From Anaerohalosphaeraceae bacterium (GTDB taxonomy: Bacteria; Planctomycetota; Phycisphaerae; Sedimentisphaerales; Anaerohalosphaeraceae): DNA of 8,781 nucleotides. The notes under the pieces were generated by a model. The model ran no database searches. It had not been told where the DNA came from and saw only the letters and a program-made list of their open reading frames with translations. This document shows positions 5,984 to 8,781 of the stretch, in pieces (the stretch's first letter is position 1; each line of letters begins with the position of its first letter). Location: NCBI GenBank assembly GCA_030671565.1, contig DAOVIC010000071.1, positions 1 through 8,781 of the forward strand. The letters are read 5' to 3'. A program made the position numbers and the translations under genes.

Positions 5984-8059
5984 CTACTCACTATTATTAT
6001 TATAATTATCATAATGAGAATCAACGGCGATTTCCCCGCCACCTCCTTTGTGACACGAAGCTGCCATGCTGATTTCCATCCAGTCGTCCCTATTCAAAAA
6101 CTCCACCGTTCGATGGTATTCGCAGCGTAAACCCTCAACATATGAAGCTGCAAGAATAACATCGCCATCGTGTGCGGCATCTTCGATTTTCCCTGCCGCT
6201 TCAGCAAGCCCCTCGATTCCGATCGTCAATGCCGAACCTCGCAACCTGTGAGCATACAACAGTATTTGCTTGCTGTCATCCAATTCGATCGCATTTACAA
6301 TAGCATTTATACATTCATACCCGTCTTCGATTATAGACTTGACAACACGATTGATGGCCTTTTCATCACCGCAGAAACTCATGGCATGTCCCCAGTTGAC
6401 CGTCAACTCATCAGTAGAACCATCTTCGCCGCGGTCATTACTGTCATCTTTCGGATCAGACATTGCGCCACAGATTTCTTCGTCATGGCAATCATAGCAG
6501 CAAACGGTTTTTTCGTCGCCATTTTTTGGATCGAGATATTTATAGACAATATCATTGAGCTTTTCCCGGTCTATTGGCTTGGCAAGATAATCGTCGCAAC
6601 CTGCTGCCAGGCATTTTTCAGAATCGCCCTTCATGGCATGTGCGGTCAAAGCTACAACAGGAACATCGATACCTTTTTCTCTGATAGCGGCCGTTACCTC
6701 ATAACCGTTCATGTTCGGCATCTGAATATCCATTAAAACAAGATCGAAACTGTCTGCGAGAAGCTTGGATAAGGCGATCTTGCCATCTTCCGCGATGACA
6801 ACTTCAAGCCCCATACGCTCAAGAAGAACTTTAACTAGCATCTGGTTGGCATGGCTATCCTCTGCTACGAGCACACGACCGGATATTTGCTCCTTCTTTG
6901 ACTCAGCATAAATGTTTTTAAATTTATCGCGACTATCGTCACTGGAAACTTCGCCTGTCATTTCAGAAATATTGGCGGGAATCGAAAGTGTAAAAACTGT
7001 CCCTTTACCTGCTTCGCTTTTTACCTTTAAAGAACCGCCAAGAAGCTGGGCCAAATTCTTTGTTATCGCAAGCCCCAACCCAGTGCCGCCGTACTGGCGG
7101 GTATGAGATACATCTGCCTGAGTAAAGGATTTAAAAATACTGTCAAGCTTACCTGGTGGAATTCCAATGCCGGTATCTTCAACATCGAACCGAACAAACT
7201 TCCCGTCATTTCCCTCGAACGAAGATACGTTCACATAGACATGTCCTTCTTTTGTAAACTTCAGGGCGTTATTAACAAGATTGATAAGGCACTGCCTGAC
7301 ACGGACCGGATCCGTACGTATCACACCGGGTACCGCCTGACTTATATTCACCGCAAAGTTGAGACCTTTTTGCATGGCCATTGGTCGCATGATCGACTCG
7401 ACCCCCTCAAACAAAGATACAAGCGAGCAATCGACTATCTCCGTATCCATCTTACCGGCTTCGATCTTTGAAAAATCAAGTATATCATTGATTATAGTAA
7501 GAAGATCCTCAGCACTGCCCTGAATATTTTCAACATACCTGGACTGCTGTTCGCTAAGATCTTCCTCGGAAAGGATATCCCCAAAACCGATTATGGCGTT
7601 CAAAGGAGTTCTGATCTCATGACTCATACTTGCAAGAAATATGCTTTTTGCAGTACCGGCTGCATGTTCCTTCTCGCCAATTAAAAGGGCTTGATCTTCG
7701 GCAACCCTGCGATCAGCGATCTCTTGCTGCAATTGCTCGTTGATCTCTCGCAATCGACCGGCAGATTTCGCTGATGCGGTAAGTTCGACTTTCTCATGTC
7801 CGGTTCGATAAAGCCAAAACCCAACCGCCGCAAATACCGCTGCCAGCAGGACAAAACCTGCAAAAAGATGGCTGGAATCTATCGTTACAGATTCGCCCAT
7901 TGTGTTAAGGAAGAAATATGAACACACGCAAACCGTCAATACCACAGCGACCAGCCACCCAGCTAGCGCGATCTTCCTGTAAACCGAACGCGATTTCATC
8001 GGTGATTTATCGCTATCAGAAATATCAGAGTTAGGTGATTGGTTTAAATTTTCGTTCAT
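5984..8059 (-). CDS. Membrane hybrid histidine kinase (HK-REC-HPt)
   Basis: A 691-residue inner-membrane kinase that carries a full His-Asp-His relay. Two membrane segments (about 29-52 and 64-84) enclose an outer loop of about 12 residues, so there is no sizeable external sensor. A coiled linker (about 100-135) leads to the H-box SMSHEIRTPL with His147. The ATPase shows Asn260/Asn264, G1 DTGIGI at 295-300 and G2 GGTGLGL at 324-330. The receiver (about 394-508) has the Glu400-Asp401 pocket, phospho-acceptor Asp444, Thr472 and Lys494. A cysteine cluster (520-530) lies in the linker. The HPt domain (about 552-655) has His604 in AHRLRGSA. The C-terminus is a Gly/Asn-rich tail. The organisation resembles BarA/ArcB-type kinases but without HAMP. 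Start: GGCGG about 6 nt before the ATG, a modest ribosome site. No clear promoter was found; the MITE-like element lies 83 bp upstream. No response regulator gene follows. Confidence 0.93.
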   Translation of the reverse strand: MNENLNQSPNSDISDSDKSPMKSRSVYRKIALAGWLVAVVLTVCVCSYFFLNTMGESVTIDSSHLFAGFVLLAAVFAAVGFWLYRTGHEKVELTASAKSAGRLREINEQLQQEIADRRVAEDQALLIGEKEHAAGTAKSIFLASMSHEIRTPLNAIIGFGDILSEEDLSEQQSRYVENIQGSAEDLLTIINDILDFSKIEAGKMDTEIVDCSLVSLFEGVESIMRPMAMQKGLNFAVNISQAVPGVIRTDPVRVRQCLINLVNNALKFTKEGHVYVNVSSFEGNDGKFVRFDVEDTGIGIPPGKLDSIFKSFTQADVSHTRQYGGTGLGLAITKNLAQLLGGSLKVKSEAGKGTVFTLSIPANISEMTGEVSSDDSRDKFKNIYAESKKEQISGRVLVAEDSHANQMLVKVLLERMGLEVVIAEDGKIALSKLLADSFDLVLMDIQMPNMNGYEVTAAIREKGIDVPVVALTAHAMKGDSEKCLAAGCDDYLAKPIDREKLNDIVYKYLDPKNGDEKTVCCYDCHDEEICGAMSDPKDDSNDRGEDGSTDELTVNWGHAMSFCGDEKAINRVVKSIIEDGYECINAIVNAIELDDSKQILLYAHRLRGSALTIGIEGLAEAAGKIEDAAHDGDVILAASYVEGLRCEYHRTVEFLNRDDWMEISMAASCHKGGGGEIAVDSHYDNYNNNSE

Positions 8060-8142
8060 TTAGTACCGCCCGACAACATATCCTGACAGGTAAATTCCGT
8101 TCCATAAAACATGCAATTGCCCGTTGCTGCCGCATAAGCCCA

Positions 8143-8307
8143 CTAGTGCTTTGTCCCCTGTAAAATTCTGGATTCAGCGCCAGCTCAATTAGTCAGCCGC
8201 AAGGCCGGTGAAGCAGGCAATGTTGCAGCATTGCCGATGGAACCGAACACAGCGGATGGCTTATTGCAGCAAGCTGATCCTGATTTTTATCAGGGACACA
8301 GTACTAG
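8143..8307. mobile_element. MITE-like element, 165 bp, inverted ends beginning CTAGT
   Basis: The first 31 bases (8143-8173) and the reverse complement of the last 31 (8307-8277) agree at 24 positions. Both start CTAGT and contain TGTCCC. There is no transposase and no real coding capacity, and the right part (8215-8307) recurs at 3617-3709. The element ends are CTAG on both sides, so a CTAG or TA target duplication is possible; with TA as the duplication the ends would be GTGCTTTGTCCCC and GTACTGTGTCCCT. It lies between the divergent hybrid kinase and tRNA-Ser. The mobilising transposase family is not identifiable from this window. Confidence 0.6.
8215..8307 (+). repeat. 93-bp structured interspersed repeat, copy B
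   Basis: Second copy of the repeat at 3617-3709, same length, five substitutions. One substitution breaks the perfect palindrome (8216-8235). The hairpin CCTGAT-TTTT-ATCAGG (8279-8294) and the terminal CAGTACTAG are intact. It forms the right half of the 8143-8307 element. Confidence 0.9.
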
Positions 8308-8558
8308 TCACCCACACGGCTCGCAACGTCGTTATATCGGTGCTATGGTCAGCGAACTTATGCACTTCTGCATCCCATTTTGGAAAAAAAAACCTGAAAT
8401 GCCTCCGCACCAGAAATCACCGCTATTATAGGCCTAAACACCGGAACCATCTCTCGGTCTACGAGAATTCTTCGCTTTATCGGACCAATACAAATCCCGA
8501 ATTAACCTGCTTGTATTCGTTTCATATAGAGGAGGAATTTCTCAGGACAATGCTACTA
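8308..8558. other. Gene-free spacer
   Basis: No supported gene. Plus-strand frames through here start inside the repeat, lack ribosome sites and look like random translation. One small hairpin (TCTCG/CGAGA, 8452-8466) and a nine-A run within 8382-8396 are visible. I see no RNA gene or terminator that I would defend. Confidence 0.5.
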
Positions 8559-8587
8559 TTGACAAAGTTCTTTGAAATTGGTATAAA
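8559..8587 (+). promoter_or_regulatory. Strong promoter upstream of tRNA-Ser
   Basis: A perfect TTGACA (8559-8564), a 17-nt spacer and TATAAA (8582-8587), with TGG directly before the -10 giving an extended -10. Expected start is near 8594, about 100 nt before the mature tRNA, so the precursor would carry a long 5' leader. A second TTGACAAAG at 8657-8665 sits closer, but its best -10 (AATAAA, 8682-8687, 19-nt spacer) would start inside the tRNA. Confidence 0.72.
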
Positions 8588-8692
8588 GTCAAACTTATCC
8601 AGTTGAACCGGGAAGCCAACAGCGCACTTTTCAGCACAAATGGCATTTTCGGAGCTTTGACAAAGAGCGTAAAGTCTTGTCAATAAAGAGCT

Positions 8693-8777
8693 GGAGGAGT
8701 GACCGAGTGGCTTATGGTGACGGTCTTGAAAACCGTTGTGCAGCGATGTACCGGGGGTTCGAATCCCTCCTCCTCCG
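8693..8777 (+). tRNA. tRNA-Ser (TGA)
   Basis: An 85-nt class II tRNA. The acceptor stem is GGAGGAG/CTCCTCC. The D arm is ACC/GGT. The anticodon stem is ACGGT/ACCGT with loop CTTGAAA, anticodon TGA at 8727-8729. The long variable arm pairs GTGC with GTAC (one G-U). The T arm is GGGGG/CCCTC (one G-U) with loop TTCGAAT. The discriminator is G, as required for serine. CCA is not encoded. It reads UCA and probably other UCN codons. It is the only plus-strand gene in the window and ends four bases before its edge. Confidence 0.97.
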
Positions 8778-8781
8778 TTAA

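Noticed and set aside
6470..6504. c-type heme attachment site (CXXCH) in the hybrid kinase
   Set aside because: Both membrane segments lie at the N-terminus and the kinase, receiver and HPt domains are cytoplasmic, where c-type heme is not attached. The cluster is kept only as a possible metal or redox site.
8060..8142. Promoter of the hybrid kinase, including an ECF-type GGAAC motif near 8099
   Set aside because: No -35/-10 pair with proper spacing was found. TTGCAT at about 8115 has no matching -10, and GGAAC lacks a downstream CGTC/GTC at the right distance.
8208..8606. Plus-strand open frame of 132 codons upstream of tRNA-Ser, and a 66-codon frame at 8231-8431
   Set aside because: Both begin inside the repeat, have no ribosome site at the start, show no recognisable domain or natural composition, and the longer one runs through the tRNA-Ser promoter.

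Overview
The window comes from a bacterial chromosome. It holds two tRNA genes, sigma70-type promoters (TTGACA/TATAAT-like), Shine-Dalgarno starts, a lipoprotein signal peptide and the widespread tig-clpP neighbourhood. Base composition is moderate and genes are spaced rather than tightly overlapping. The combination of paired clpP paralogs beside tig, an FHA-GAF protein and large hybrid kinases makes me lean towards Planctomycetota (Phycisphaerae-like). That is an impression from protein character, not a demonstrated placement. No phage, CRISPR or transposase gene is present.

Layout. All protein genes are on the minus strand, so transcription order runs from high to low coordinates. A signalling block lies at 8059-3706: a membrane hybrid histidine kinase (HK-REC-HPt), a soluble PAS histidine kinase 22 bp downstream, and an FHA-GAF protein with its own strong promoter. 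Next come tRNA-Gly(GCC) with its own promoter (3325-3396) and a structured RNA of about 133 nt with its own TATAAT box and strong intrinsic terminator (3278-3146). The protein quality-control block follows: trigger factor with an unusual lysine/alanine-rich tail, then two different ClpP peptidases, then the first 25 codons of a lipoprotein that leaves the window at base 1. On the plus strand, at the right edge, is tRNA-Ser(TGA), preceded by a strong promoter.

Repeats. A 93-bp structured repeat occurs at 3617-3709 and 8215-8307 (88/93 identical). The second copy is the right half of a 165-bp MITE-like element (8143-8307) with imperfect inverted ends starting CTAGT. A shorter relative of the same end lies at 4645-4672. 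The FHA gene and the PAS kinase both take their stop codon from the CTAG of these repeat ends.

How the genes work together. Trigger factor receives nascent chains and ClpP degrades proteins fed by a Clp ATPase that is not in the window. One ClpP has Asn where the catalytic Asp should be and the other has a complete triad, which suggests a mixed ClpP1P2 particle. The kinase block can start a His-Asp-His relay, but no DNA-binding response regulator is encoded here. The FHA protein would allow a link to Ser/Thr phosphorylation. The best candidates for something undescribed are the structured RNA between tRNA-Gly and tig (free sRNA or tig leader), the unequal ClpP pair, the tailed trigger factor and the MITE-like family.
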